From Methylobacter sp. (GTDB taxonomy: Bacteria; Pseudomonadota; Gammaproteobacteria; Methylococcales; Methylomonadaceae), in the NCBI GenBank assembly GCA_030653175.1, contig JAURZV010000073.1:1-64000 (forward strand): a DNA stretch of 64,000 bases. The letters run 5' to 3'. This document shows positions 1 through 8,454 of the stretch, one piece after another. Within the stretch, counting starts at the first letter, position 1, and every line of letters begins with the position of its first letter. Both the position numbers and the translations under genes were made by a program. The notes beneath the pieces were generated by a model. It saw nothing but the letters and a program-made list of their open reading frames with translations. It did not search any database and was not told where the DNA came from.

Positions 1-122
1 GGATTTAAAAATCACAGCCACATAACATATTGATTTTAAAATAAATTAATTTTTTATTGCTTTTCGTTATAAAAAATAGTTTATATATATTTCAATGACT
101 TAGTATTTTTAGTGAGGCATAA
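1..122. other. AT-rich DNA before a truncated gene
   Basis: Very AT-rich, with long A/T runs and a TAA at 120-122 in frame with the following glycosidase remnant. No coding potential is seen. It probably replaced the 5' part of that gene. Confidence 0.5.
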
Positions 123-1166
123 TCCGACAGCCTCCTAGCAAATTATGCTTATACGGAAGTGGACGGTGATGTCGATCTTAAATATTTCAGCATCGAGCAT
201 GACCGGCAATCCCTGATTCCGATGATTCGCGAGGCCATTGATTTGTCCGGCGGCAAGTTAAAGCTTTTCGCTTCGCCATGGAGCCCTCCGGCCTGGATGA
301 AAACCAACGGGATGATGAATAACGGAGGCAAGCTTAAGCCGGAATATCGCCAAGCCTGGGCGGACTACTACGTCCGTTACATTCAGGAATACGGGCAGGA
401 GGGCATGCCGATTTGGGGGCTGACGGTGCAGAATGAGCCGGAAGCCACGCAAACGTGGGACTCATGCATTTACACAGGCGAAGAAGAGCGGGATTTTGTC
501 AGGGATTATCTTGGCCCAACCCTCCATGATGCAGGGCTTGGCAATGTTAAAGTGATTGTCTGGGATCACAATCGCGACCGCCTGTTTGAGCGTGCCAAGG
601 CCGTGCTGGATGATCCAAAGGCTGCCCACTATGTCTGGGGCGTCTGGTATTGCGGGGATCACTTCGACAACGTGCAGCTGACTCATGACGCCTATCCCGA
701 TAAACACCTTATTTTCACAGAGGGTTGCCAGGAAGGCGGGCCGCATCTGGGTTCGTGGGATACCGGAGAGCGCTATGCCCACTCGATTATAAATGATCTT
801 AACCGCTGGACCGAGGCATGGGTGGACTGGAACATGGTCTTGGACGAAACAGGCGGCCCCAACCATGTGAACAATTTCTGTAGCGCGCCGATTATTGCCG
901 ACACCCAAGCGGGAAAAATACTCTACCAAAGCTCTTATTACTACATCGGCCATTTCTCCCGTTTCATCCGGCCGGGGGCTCGCCGGGTGGCTTGCGCCAA
1001 AACCCTGGACAGCCTTGAAGCAACTGCATTTTTGAATATTGATGGGACTGTGGCCGTAGTGGTCTTGAACCGCGCCGAGCAGGCAATTGACTTCATTCTA
1101 AAGAGCCGGGGATTACAGGCTAAAACCTCAATACCGGCTCTTGGAATTAAGACTTTTGTTTTTTAA
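123..1166 (+). pseudogene. GH30 glycoside hydrolase, 5'-truncated
   Basis: This is the C-terminal two thirds of a family 30 glycosidase (glucosylceramidase/beta-glucosidase type, retaining). Counting from the possible GTG at 159, the acid/base Glu sits at about residue 93 in a QNEPE motif and the nucleophile at about residue 188 in FTEGC, so both catalytic residues are kept. The family-like reading (NYAYTE) extends upstream of that GTG to about base 123 and then meets an in-frame TAA at 120-122. Members are usually 450-500 residues, so the first strands of the barrel and the signal peptide are missing. No ribosome binding site is visible before the GTG. It is most likely a dead fragment, although the remaining frame is fully open. 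Confidence 0.75.
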
Positions 1167-1544
1167 TAGCTGATGGGGGAGCTGTTTATGTCCGATATTC
1201 ACATACATCAAAATGCCGGGCAATGAAAAGCTGTTTCCTGACCTACGGGACTGATATTGACTGGCTGAATTCGACCCATAACTGCCGGTCGGCTATGATT
1301 TTACGCTTCCCTAAACGGGACAGTCGTAATGTGCTGCTACCTAAACCTGCCCCCGACTATTTTTCATTTGTTCGTCCTATTTTTATTCAAACCTGCCACT
1401 GGAGAAATAATTTCAAAAATTGACAAACATGCTGTTGCTGCATATCCAAATAGGAAGCTGAAATGACAAAAATTATGCGAAAAGACGAGCTGCTTTTTCA
1501 GTACAACGTATTAAGGCTATTAATTTCAATGAGACCCTATACAA
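1167..1544. other. Intergenic, contains a dispersed repeat
   Basis: No credible gene. It begins with a copy of the hairpin repeat at 1179-1255, then AT-rich unassigned DNA up to the stop of the leftward defence gene. Confidence 0.5.
1179..1255 (+). repeat. Dispersed hairpin repeat, copy 1
   Basis: Closely matches 4731-4800 over about 70 bases, and the reverse strand of 5475-5530. The core is an imperfect inverted repeat (CCGATAT...ATGCCGG) around a loop that reads ACATACATCAAA. Confidence 0.7.
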
Positions 1545-3146
1545 TTAAGGTCTCTCCGCATCGCGTAGCCAGTCTTGCAAACCATTGACTCCAATAGCAA
1601 GGAACGCGTCTTGAAGAGCAATTACCTGGCGTAGCATAACCCCATTATCAGATTCCTCTCTTTCCTCAGCCTCCCTGAATAATCGCGTCATTAATTGGGA
1701 AATATCTTCAAGGTCATATAACTGATACTTGGTATCTCGTACAAAGACAGCAAATCTTTCGGCAGACGCCAGTGCTTCATCGGGTCTGCACTGCGACATA
1801 ACATTGAGCCATTCGTCGAAGCCATGCAGATGAAAGCGGTTGTTACTTTGATCCTGTTCGATGGCAGACAAATACTTATCGATAATATCCGAAGGAATAA
1901 GCGTGGGTGGCAGGTCCTTCCCAAACAGAGATGACATTTTCCTGGCTACGGATGATGCAATATCACCAGACTCTTGCAACCCGGCGCTTATGCCAAAGAT
2001 ACACTGATCGAAATGTTGAGCCAAGTTCCCCTTGTGAGACCAAACCGATGCAGCCCCTGTCCATGCATCAACACTACCGAGCGCCTGCAATTGGGGAATG
2101 AAATCATGCAGATCAATGCGTCCCAAAAGTCCCGCAAGGGCAGAAATCCGTGCCCACGTTTCAAGCGCCTTACCGGTTGCAGTGGAAACTATGCGCATAA
2201 GAACCCGAGAGACTTCCTCAAAACGGTTGTGATAGGCGTAGTAAAGACAAGGCTCTGCATCTTGCCAAAGCCGCTCGTCATCGCCCTCCAATGCCAGATA
2301 AAAGATTTCCCAACCCAACTCCGGGCTGTGGCTTTGCAAATAAGGTAAACGACGCAGAATCAAGGCGCGGATAGCAGGATGCAGGTCGCGAGCCAAGCGT
2401 CTCAAGGTTGGCACCAGCAATTCCGGGAAAGGCTGTTGTTTTTCCGCCCAATGCGTAGCCACGATCATCACGGCTTCGGTCACATTACCGCGTATCATGT
2501 TGATTCCGGCATCAATGAGCTCCCTATCGTCGTTGTAGCTGCGCTCCTGCAAATCAATAAAGCCTATAGCTGCAAATGCCAGGCGAAATGCATCCTGCTC
2601 GCTTTCGATCACGTTGGCACAGGCTTCGAGAGCCTTGGCTGCGGCCCGGCGATGCCGCCAGCGGGGTGGATGCCGTTCAATCTCGTCAAGTATCAAGGTT
2701 GCCAACTGTTGCGGGTCGGCTTGTTCAATGGGCCGCCATTGATTGTCGGCAGGCTGACGATTGCCATAACGATAGGCGAGATAGTCTGCCGCGCCATCCA
2801 GAATGTCATCGGTAAAGCGTTCGGGAATATCGGCCCAGCTTTCGGCCAATAGGTGCATAAAACGCAGTGGACTGCGCGAAACGGCTTCGCGTAGCTGCCA
2901 TTCCACTTGTTCCGCACCGCCGATCAGAAAATCGTCTCCCCAATCGCGGCCTGCATCATTTCTATAGTGCGTCAGAAGCTTCAATACACCTGCTTCGGAA
3001 AACTCGAGAAACCGCTCATAGGAAAATGGTGCGCCTACACAGCCTCCACGAGAACCAATATGCGGTTGGCGGATGCAGGGGCCAAAGGCTTTTTCCCAAT
3101 CAAGTAAGGTTTCTTGCGCTGTCGGCGAGCGCAGGTAAACTGGCAT
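1545..3146 (-). pseudogene. C-terminal sensor part of an Avs-like defence protein
   Basis: 533 codons of helical, Leu/Arg-rich HEAT- or TPR-like sequence, of the kind that forms the C-terminal target-sensing region of large STAND-ATPase defence proteins. There is no Walker motif. Its first ATG falls inside the end of the nuclease ORF (3100-3726) in a different frame. The two pieces overlap by 47 bases and look like the ends of one long gene whose centre has been deleted. No convincing Shine-Dalgarno is visible for this ATG. It could be expressed by translational coupling, but loss of function is more likely. The assignment rests on architecture rather than on a diagnostic motif. Confidence 0.55.
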
Positions 3147-3726
3147 TGAATGCCGTATCGGCGTTAGAAACCATAAAACGCAGCCGTTCTTTCAGAAGCT
3201 CTTTCTCACGGTCAAACTCTTTCGAAACTTCAAACGATGTTCGCCGGAGCCAATCGTAGGTTGTTAGGCCGGATGTTCCCAAGAGATAACTTGCCAAGGT
3301 TGCATTGGTTTTTTGATGATCGACCGTTAGGCTTTGCTGATAGGCTGTAGCATCAGGCGGATTTTGCGCATGTTCGCGCAACTTGGCGAGGGGTCCAAAG
3401 TCGTTGCGCGAATAAAATTTAACCTGGGATCTTTGGTTAGCCGCCAGGAATCGTGCGGCTTTGGTCAATTCATCGCCTAAATCGGCAATCGACCATGGCT
3501 TAAAATCGGGCTGATTCTTTTTGCACTGGCAAGCAATCAAGTTGCCGTCAGCACAACCGATCACGACATCGTCCACGGATATAGGGTTTCCGCAGGCATC
3601 CAGCGAAGTCGAATCAACCTCCAGCCATTGATAGGTGTCATTTGCCAGAATACTCAACGCCCAGTCAAAGGCGACTAAGGTTTGGTAATGATCTCCACGA
3701 TTGGATCGAACGCCTGCAAGACTCAA
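3100..3726 (-). pseudogene. Cap4/DUF4297-type nuclease N-terminus of an Avs-like protein
   Basis: 208 residues. The start region (GDHYQTLVAFDWAL) and the acidic/QxK nuclease pattern, with E36 in WLEVDS, D52/D53 and Q67-x-K69 in CQCKK, are typical of the Cap4 (DUF4297) dsDNA endonuclease domain at the N-terminus of antiphage ATPases. In such proteins a STAND NTPase follows. Here the reading frame runs into the downstream sensor sequence out of frame and stops at 3100. The effector nuclease motifs appear intact, but the ATPase that would control it is absent. Confidence 0.65.
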
Positions 3727-3774
3727 GAGTTATCCTCGTTTATTCAAGTGCCAATGGCTTTCAACGTGATCAGT

Positions 3775-4191
3775 TCATTCCCCATGCAATTGCCAAAAAT
3801 CAGCTGGAGTAACAATTGGATAAAGCGCCGACAATACCAGTAAATCTTTGTCACCCGTAACAAGGTAATTGGCATTTGCTGCCAGGAATATGCCAAGAAC
3901 AGGCTGATCAGCTTGGTCACGCAAAAGTGGCTCGGAGACTTGAATAGGATCAACTAAGTCAGCAAGAAAAGCTAAACTATCGACAAAATCTCGAATTTCC
4001 AGGCTTGACCAGCCGAGACGATGATTAAGTCTTGGTAGAACCCGCTGTAATTCATCCAAAATATATTGCGAAAGGATGACCTCCAAGCTTCCTGCTCGCC
4101 AGGCAGAGACTATTTTTCCTGGCATCGAGTTTGGATAAGCAGTTCCAGAAAGTAAAACATTGGTATCCAGGACAATGCGAATTTGCGGCAT
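3775..4191 (-). CDS. PIN-domain toxin (ribonuclease) of a TA pair
   Basis: 138 residues with the PIN nuclease acidic set: D9 in LDTNVLLSG, E47, D92/D95 and D114/D116 in TGDKDLL. It belongs to the 'putative toxin, PIN family' group that cleaves RNA with Mg2+ or Mn2+. It starts 2 bases after the stop of the upstream antitoxin gene, so the two are co-transcribed and probably co-translated. It is probably repressed, and its product neutralised, by that antitoxin. The next gene downstream is the defence-gene remnant. Confidence 0.85.
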   Translation of the reverse strand: MPQIRIVLDTNVLLSGTAYPNSMPGKIVSAWRAGSLEVILSQYILDELQRVLPRLNHRLGWSSLEIRDFVDSLAFLADLVDPIQVSEPLLRDQADQPVLGIFLAANANYLVTGDKDLLVLSALYPIVTPADFWQLHGE

Positions 4192-4193
4192 AG

Positions 4194-4469
4194 CTAGAAT
4201 TCAGAATGTCTAGTATCTGAGACAAGGGCATCAATTTCGCTTAGCCCTTCTTCTTGAGGTACGTTTGCATAAGCATCGGCTATTTGTTGGCTTAGCCTAT
4301 CAAATCTATTTTTAAAACGGCGTATTCGATCAAATAATTGTGCATCTACTAACGCAGCCACTGGTTTGCCATCCTTCTTAATTAAAATAGAATCATGTCG
4401 ATATTGAACTTGATTCAACATTTCCCCTAGATTTTGTCGGAAAGCGACAGCATTTACTTCATTAATCAT
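4194..4469 (-). CDS. Phd/YefM-family antitoxin
   Basis: 91 residues. The N-terminal Phd/YefM fold is recognisable from the start region (INEVNAVAFRQNLGEML) and the strand motif KKDGKPVAALV. The C-terminal half is charged and helical, as expected for the toxin-wrapping tail. It precedes the PIN toxin by 2 bases, the usual antitoxin-first order. Family members bind their own promoter, so autoregulation from the AT-rich DNA just upstream is expected. Confidence 0.85.
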   Translation of the reverse strand: MINEVNAVAFRQNLGEMLNQVQYRHDSILIKKDGKPVAALVDAQLFDRIRRFKNRFDRLSQQIADAYANVPQEEGLSEIDALVSDTRHSEF

Positions 4470-4815
4470 AAGAAGCCTCTTATTTTAAAATTTAAACCAT
4501 ACTGATCATAATGATTTATTAAGTTAATGGCAAGCTGATAATTACCTTTATTCTATGTCTGGTGAGGGGCAGGAATTTGATGATCGACAAGGTTGTTTTT
4601 TGATCAATTAACGGCCGCTTATGGCAATTGCCAACTTCATTCTGCTATATTCAGTGCCATAAAGCAGCCTGTCGTGGCGGGCAGGTTTTGGCCGATTTAA
4701 GCCGATCAATTTTAGTCACGTAGGTCGAGCAAGCTGTTTATGCCCGACATTCGCATACATCAAAATGTCGGACAACGAAAAGCTATTGCCCGTCAGGACT
4801 CATCAAGGGCAAGTG
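4470..4815. other. Intergenic between two TA modules
   Basis: No gene seen. The AT-rich part next to 4470 should hold the promoter of the Phd/PIN pair. The distal part holds the second copy of the hairpin repeat (4731-4800). Confidence 0.45.
4731..4800 (+). repeat. Dispersed hairpin repeat, copy 2
   Basis: Near-identical to 1181-1250. It contains the perfect arms CCGACAT and ATGTCGG separated by TCGCATACATCAAA, and is followed by ACAACGAAAAGCTATTGCCCG, which is also shared in part with copy 3 on the opposite strand. Confidence 0.75.
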
Positions 4816-5070
4816 CTATTTCCCAAGATGCAGGGCGTTTTCAAGCGTCTGCCGGATAAACCGTTGATAGGGTACGCCTGAACGCTCGGCTTCCTCTTTG
4901 ATTGCTTCAAAGAGCGTTTCAGGCAGGCGCATGGTAATGCTCTTGTCCTTTGGCTGAAACTCAAAACTAACAGGCTTCATGCCTGACAAGTCATATTGGG
5001 TTAAATCGGCCTCGTCTACAAAGGTCTCGGCGGCTTCATCGGTGCTAAGTTTTGGAAATTTCTTTTTCAT
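4816..5070 (-). CDS. BrnA-like antitoxin
   Basis: 84 residues. A charged N-terminal half is followed by a short ribbon-helix-helix region (SITMRLPETLFEAIKEEAERSG) as in CopG/BrnA antitoxins. It overlaps the 3' end of the preceding toxin gene by 26 bases, the toxin-first order usual for BrnT/BrnA. It should dimerise through the ribbon-helix-helix, bind the operon promoter and cap the toxin. Confidence 0.8.
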   Translation of the reverse strand: MKKKFPKLSTDEAAETFVDEADLTQYDLSGMKPVSFEFQPKDKSITMRLPETLFEAIKEEAERSGVPYQRFIRQTLENALHLGK

Positions 5071-5353
5071 AATGATCTACCTCTTTTTGGTGCATATAAC
5101 GGGCGCTAATGGGACGGATTAAAACTTCGTCGCTATGAGTGCGCAAGGTAAAGGCAATAAATACGCTTCGGCCTTGGTGGGTTTTGCCAATGCCGATAAA
5201 CCGATCTTCTCCTTGGGAATGGGTGGGATCAGGAAAAACCGCCATGGTCTGGCGAAATACGGATTCTATTTCCGCAATTTTAACGCCGTGTTTTTGGCAC
5301 TTTTCCAAGTTGCCATGATTCCAATCGAATCCTGCTACATTGTGTATGATCAT
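5045..5353 (-). CDS. BrnT-like ribonuclease toxin
   Basis: 102 residues with BrnT family features: an early FDWNHGNLEKCQKHGV segment, a central GIGKTHQGRSVFIAF strand pair and the late RPISARYMHQKE motif. BrnT toxins are small RelE-like ribonucleases. It overlaps the downstream antitoxin start by 26 bases. The module stands alone between repeats, as mobile TA pairs often do. Confidence 0.85.
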   Translation of the reverse strand: MIIHNVAGFDWNHGNLEKCQKHGVKIAEIESVFRQTMAVFPDPTHSQGEDRFIGIGKTHQGRSVFIAFTLRTHSDEVLIRPISARYMHQKEVDHYEKEISKT

Positions 5354-5474
5354 ATTTTATAGTGTGCGTTTGTATGTACATTTGTCAAGCTATATCGCTT
5401 GTCGATCAATGCTCATAAGTCACTTGCCAGAGTTTCATCCGTATTCGTTTACGGCAATGAATATGAATTTAGTC

Positions 5475-5530
5475 TTGTCGGGCAACATTTTTTCGTTGCC
5501 GACATTTTGCGCATGTTTATGTCGGCCATA
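5475..5530 (-). repeat. Dispersed hairpin repeat, copy 3 (inverted)
   Basis: The reverse complement matches copies 1 and 2. It carries a perfect 8-base stem, GCCGACAT (5498-5505) with ATGTCGGC (5519-5526). Sequence outside the stem (CGAAAAAATGTTGCCCG on the minus strand) is also conserved, so this is a repeat family rather than chance pairing. Confidence 0.7.
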
Positions 5531-5605
5531 AACGGCATACCAGACCTGCCTGGCTGAAAAATTGATTTATGCAACAACGCGGTTATAATCCAGCCCGGTA
5601 GCCAA

Positions 5606-5658
5606 GTAGGTCGGGTTAGCGTAGCGTAACCCGACACATCGAAGCTAACCCGACCTAC
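5606..5658. repeat. Long inverted repeat (GTAGGTCGGGTTAGC type)
   Basis: Arms 5606-5620 and 5644-5658 are perfect 15-base reverse complements. Inside lies GCGTAGCGTAACCCGAC, which recurs near 57785-57802, so the element is dispersed. Confidence 0.75.
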
Positions 5659-5712
5659 GGAACTGATGACGTTCTGGCTGAGGTTACTTGCTGATCAAGT
5701 TGCTTTTTCGTT

Positions 5713-6690
5713 TTACTCCTCTAACACTCGTTGCCGCCGTTGCAATTTGGCTACCCGTTTTTGCACCAGCGTCTTGGCGGCATCTGCGCCGATATGCGCT
5801 TCGCCGCGCTTTCTGGCTAATTCCATTTGCTTTTCACGCTCCATGAAACGGGTTTTCTGTTCAGGGGTGATTTTATCGTAACAATGAGGGCAGCTAACGC
5901 CTTGCTGATATTTATCGCCGGCTTTATCCGCTTCGGTGATAGGCAGGCGGCAGGCGTTACATTGGTCGTAGTTGCCTTTTTCAAGCTGAAGATTAACCGT
6001 TACCCTGTCGTCAAAAACAAAGCATTCGCCTTCCCAAAACGTTTCCTGGGCGGGGACTTCTTCCAGATATTTTAATATTCCGCCTTTAAGATGATAAACC
6101 TCCTCAAAGCCTTGTTCTTTTAAAAAGGCCGTGGATTTTTCACAGCGGATACCGCCGGTGCAGAACATCGCCACTTTTTTGTGTTTTTCGGGGTCGAGAT
6201 TTTCTTTAACGTACTCGGGAAACTCGCGAAAGCTTGTTGTATTCGGGTTAATGGCGTTTTTAAAGGTGCCGACTTTGAATTCGTAGTCATTGCGGGTGTC
6301 CACCAGTATCACATCAGGATCGGAAATCAGTTTGTTCCAATCTTTAGGGCTGACATAAGTGCCCACCACGCGTTTAGGGTCGATGCCTTCCACGCCCATC
6401 GTCACGATCTCTTTTTTGAGTTTAACTTTGGCGCGGTTGAAAGGTAGTTTGTCGGTCAGCGATTCCTTGTGATCGGTATCCGCCAGACGCGGATCGCTGC
6501 GCAACCAGTCCAGCACTGTGTCGATGGCTTGACGTGATCCGGCTATCGTGCCGTTGATGCCTTCGCTAGCCAGCAACAAGGTGCCGCGAACCTGATTGGC
6601 TTCCATGACATCATGCAGGGGCTGACGCAAAGCCTGATAATTTTCCAGGGTGACAAATTTGTACAGAGCACAAACAACTATTTGAGACAT
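5713..6690 (-). CDS. trhO: tRNA uridine(34) hydroxylase, rhodanese-like
   Basis: 325 residues (YceA/TrhO family). It uses O2 to hydroxylate uridine 34 in tRNA anticodons, giving 5-hydroxyuridine, the precursor of cmo5U-type modifications. Residues 1-95 form the N-terminal acylphosphatase-like domain ([19 protein letters not shown]). A rhodanese domain spans about 115-215, with the active loop CTGGIRCEK (C177, C183). The C-terminus has a four-cysteine cluster (CNAC...CPHC) and a basic helix. Length and order match the family. It is monocistronic, with two tandem hairpins upstream of the start. Confidence 0.93.
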   Translation of the reverse strand: MSQIVVCALYKFVTLENYQALRQPLHDVMEANQVRGTLLLASEGINGTIAGSRQAIDTVLDWLRSDPRLADTDHKESLTDKLPFNRAKVKLKKEIVTMGVEGIDPKRVVGTYVSPKDWNKLISDPDVILVDTRNDYEFKVGTFKNAINPNTTSFREFPEYVKENLDPEKHKKVAMFCTGGIRCEKSTAFLKEQGFEEVYHLKGGILKYLEEVPAQETFWEGECFVFDDRVTVNLQLEKGNYDQCNACRLPITEADKAGDKYQQGVSCPHCYDKITPEQKTRFMEREKQMELARKRGEAHIGADAAKTLVQKRVAKLQRRQRVLEE

Positions 6691-6745
6691 TATTATTCCT
6701 TGTTGCGGGCCGGAACGTAAATCCGGTGCAGATAAAAACGATAGA

Positions 6746-6804
6746 TTTTCAGGAAATTAACTTCCTGAAAAGTAGAAAATTCCTTTGAGAAAAGGTTCTC
6801 AAAG
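6746..6804. repeat. Two tandem hairpins upstream of trhO
   Basis: The first is TTTTCAGGAA (6746-6755) with TTCCTGAAAA (6762-6771), six bases between. The second is CTTTGAGAA (6783-6791) with TTCTCAAAG (6796-6804), four bases between. Both stems are perfect. They lie 56-114 bases before the trhO start. Neither is followed by a clear T-run on either strand. Confidence 0.6.
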
Positions 6805-6949
6805 AAGTAGTTGAATGATAACACTAAATCTTTTCAAAATTAATTTATGGGAAACGCAGGGAAACATAATAATAGCTCTGACGTTAAGCGATATTAATGT
6901 TCTTGGATTCAACTCATAAGTGCAATCGTAGTAAATGTAAAAATATACC

Positions 6950-6979
6950 TTGACAGCATAGTGTCGAGAAGACCATACT
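6950..6979 (+). promoter_or_regulatory. Distal sigma70-like promoter of the cold-shock gene
   Basis: A consensus -35 TTGACA (6950-6955), then 18 bases and a -10-like CATACT (6974-6979). Initiation a few bases later would give a leader of about 150 bases. Long leaders of this size are typical of CspA-type mRNAs and mediate cold-dependent stability and translation. Confidence 0.45.
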
Positions 6980-7082
6980 GCACTCAGCTTGAAAATAAGA
7001 TTTACCCTCTGCTTACCATTTCGATGTATCTTCTGTAGTTCCTCGTCCTGTTTTTCATTTTGTAATTTTCAAATTTACCGGC

Positions 7083-7112
7083 TTGACCCGCCTTTTTAAG
7101 GCTTTTTATATT
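7083..7112 (+). promoter_or_regulatory. Proximal promoter candidate of the cold-shock gene
   Basis: TTGACC (7083-7088), 18 bases, TATATT (7107-7112). A start here would give only about 15 bases of leader, still containing the AGGA ribosome binding site. Confidence 0.4.
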
Positions 7113-7133
7113 CAAATATTTATAGGACTCATT

Positions 7134-7349
7134 ATGTCTACAATTACTACCGGCATCGTTAAATGGTTTAATTCTGATAAAGGCTTCGGCTTTATCGAGC
7201 AGCAATCAGGCCCCGATGTTTTCGTACATTTTCAACAAATCAATAACTCTGGCGGCTACAAATCGCTGGATGAAGGCCAAAAAGTACAGTTCAGCGTAGC
7301 GCAAGGCCAAAAAGGCCCGCAAGCTGAAAATGTAAGCGTCATCAGCTAA
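7134..7349 (+). CDS. CspA-family cold-shock protein
   Basis: 71 residues, one cold-shock domain. RNP1 is KGFGFIE and RNP2 is VFVHFQQI, the aromatic patches that bind single-stranded RNA or DNA. The ATG at 7134 is preceded by AGGA seven bases upstream and gives the standard N-terminus ([14 protein letters not shown]). An in-frame start 51 bases earlier would add a non-homologous tail. It is monocistronic, with two promoter candidates upstream and a strong terminator downstream. The role is RNA chaperone or antiterminator. Some family members are constitutive, so cold induction is inferred only from the long leader. Confidence 0.93.
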   Translation: MSTITTGIVKWFNSDKGFGFIEQQSGPDVFVHFQQINNSGGYKSLDEGQKVQFSVAQGQKGPQAENVSVIS

Positions 7350-7364
7350 GTTATAAGTTACATG

Positions 7365-7395
7365 CTGCGGCACAATTACCCGTGCCGCAGTTTAT
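7365..7395 (+). terminator. Rho-independent terminator of the cold-shock gene
   Basis: A perfect 9-base stem, CTGCGGCAC (7365-7373) and GTGCCGCAG (7382-7390), with an 8-base loop followed by TTTATATT. It begins 15 bases after the stop codon. Confidence 0.85.
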
Positions 7396-7646
7396 ATTCA
7401 AAAATTCAATCAAAGCCTGTAATAAATTAAAGTCAACTAACTTTGAATGTTATTGGCAAGGCTTCTTAATCATCCTGTTCAATCGGATGGTTTCAATCTG
7501 CTCGCTGTCGCAACCTTAAATATTTGTCGGTAAAGAGCATCAAAATCCACCCTGTAATAAAGCTTTCTCGCATGGTTTTTAAGGCTCTACTTGTAGTCAG
7601 TTGACTCCTTGATAGCGTATACATCGCCTTATACAAAACGGCAGAA

Positions 7647-8450
7647 TTAATCCAGCAAAAAATTAGCCTGTTTCAGCCGATCATTCGGTTCAGCATCAGT
7701 GGTTTCATCTTTTAAATTAACACCCGAAAGCTGTAATTTTTCGGCCTCATTGAGCAAAAACAGCAATTTTTTTAACGCCTGCTGATAATTCAGTCCGTTG
7801 TTATGAATATTGGAAATGCAATTGCGGTCGGCATCTGTGCTTATGCCTGATCTGGCCTGATAGGTGAAGTAAATACCCATGCTGTCGGGCGAGCTTAAGC
7901 CCGGTCTTTCACCGATCAATACAACGCACAGACTGGCTGCATAGTGTTCCGCGATAGCATCGCCAACAGCTACACGCCCGCGTTTTACCAGACACACCGG
8001 AGGCAGTCTGTAGCCCTTTTGTTGCAGTTCGGGCAGCAATAAACTCAAGAACGGTTCAGCGTGATGTTCAATGGCGGTAGACGATAAACCGTCGGCAACA
8101 ACGACAACAGCATCAACCGGAATAGGCACGGTATGCTGCAAACAGGCCGTAGTCGATGCGCTTAACAAGCGTCCGAGATCGGGGCGCTGCAAATATACAG
8201 ACTGATTTTCCGCCTGTGTTTGCAAGGTCAGTGTTTGATAGCCCTGCAGATTCAAGCGTTGTTCGAGTCTTGCAAAATCCAGCGGGATGTTGACCGCATC
8301 GCGGGCCAACGCATGCGCCAACTGAAAATCCAGACAGGCGCGGGTCGGCAGGCTCATTCCCGCCCGCCCTAAAGCGATACGCGCCGGAGTGAATTGTTTC
8401 AGGCTGTGCCAGGGATCTTGGGCAATTATCGATTCATTATCATTGCTCAT
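7647..8450 (-). CDS. eutC: Ethanolamine ammonia-lyase small subunit
   Basis: 267 residues. EutC pairs with EutB to form the adenosylcobalamin-dependent lyase that splits ethanolamine into acetaldehyde and ammonia. Family signatures seen: GRAGMSLPT near residue 30, DGLSSTAIEHHA in the middle, and GERPGLSSPDSMG, the cobalamin-side loop. It follows eutB by 4 bases, a two-gene operon. No eutA reactivase, aldehyde dehydrogenase, shell protein or EutR/EutV regulator is nearby, so this is a minimal cytosolic ethanolamine-nitrogen system. Confidence 0.95.
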   Translation of the reverse strand: MSNDNESIIAQDPWHSLKQFTPARIALGRAGMSLPTRACLDFQLAHALARDAVNIPLDFARLEQRLNLQGYQTLTLQTQAENQSVYLQRPDLGRLLSASTTACLQHTVPIPVDAVVVVADGLSSTAIEHHAEPFLSLLLPELQQKGYRLPPVCLVKRGRVAVGDAIAEHYAASLCVVLIGERPGLSSPDSMGIYFTYQARSGISTDADRNCISNIHNNGLNYQQALKKLLFLLNEAEKLQLSGVNLKDETTDAEPNDRLKQANFLLD

Positions 8451-8454
8451 CGCC

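Larger units (their letters stand above)
5354..5712. other. Intergenic with two palindromes
   Basis: No gene is supported. It contains hairpin repeat copy 3 (5475-5530) and the long inverted repeat 5606-5658. The latter ends 54 bases beyond the trhO stop and could act as its transcription terminator. Confidence 0.45.
6691..7133. other. Divergent intergenic region, trhO / cold-shock gene
   Basis: 443 bases without a gene. It holds the tandem hairpins near trhO, two sigma70-like promoters for the cold-shock gene, and its long potential leader. Confidence 0.5.

Noticed and set aside
1223..1423. 66-codon ORF after the GH30 remnant
   Set aside because: Begins inside the hairpin repeat and has no family features.
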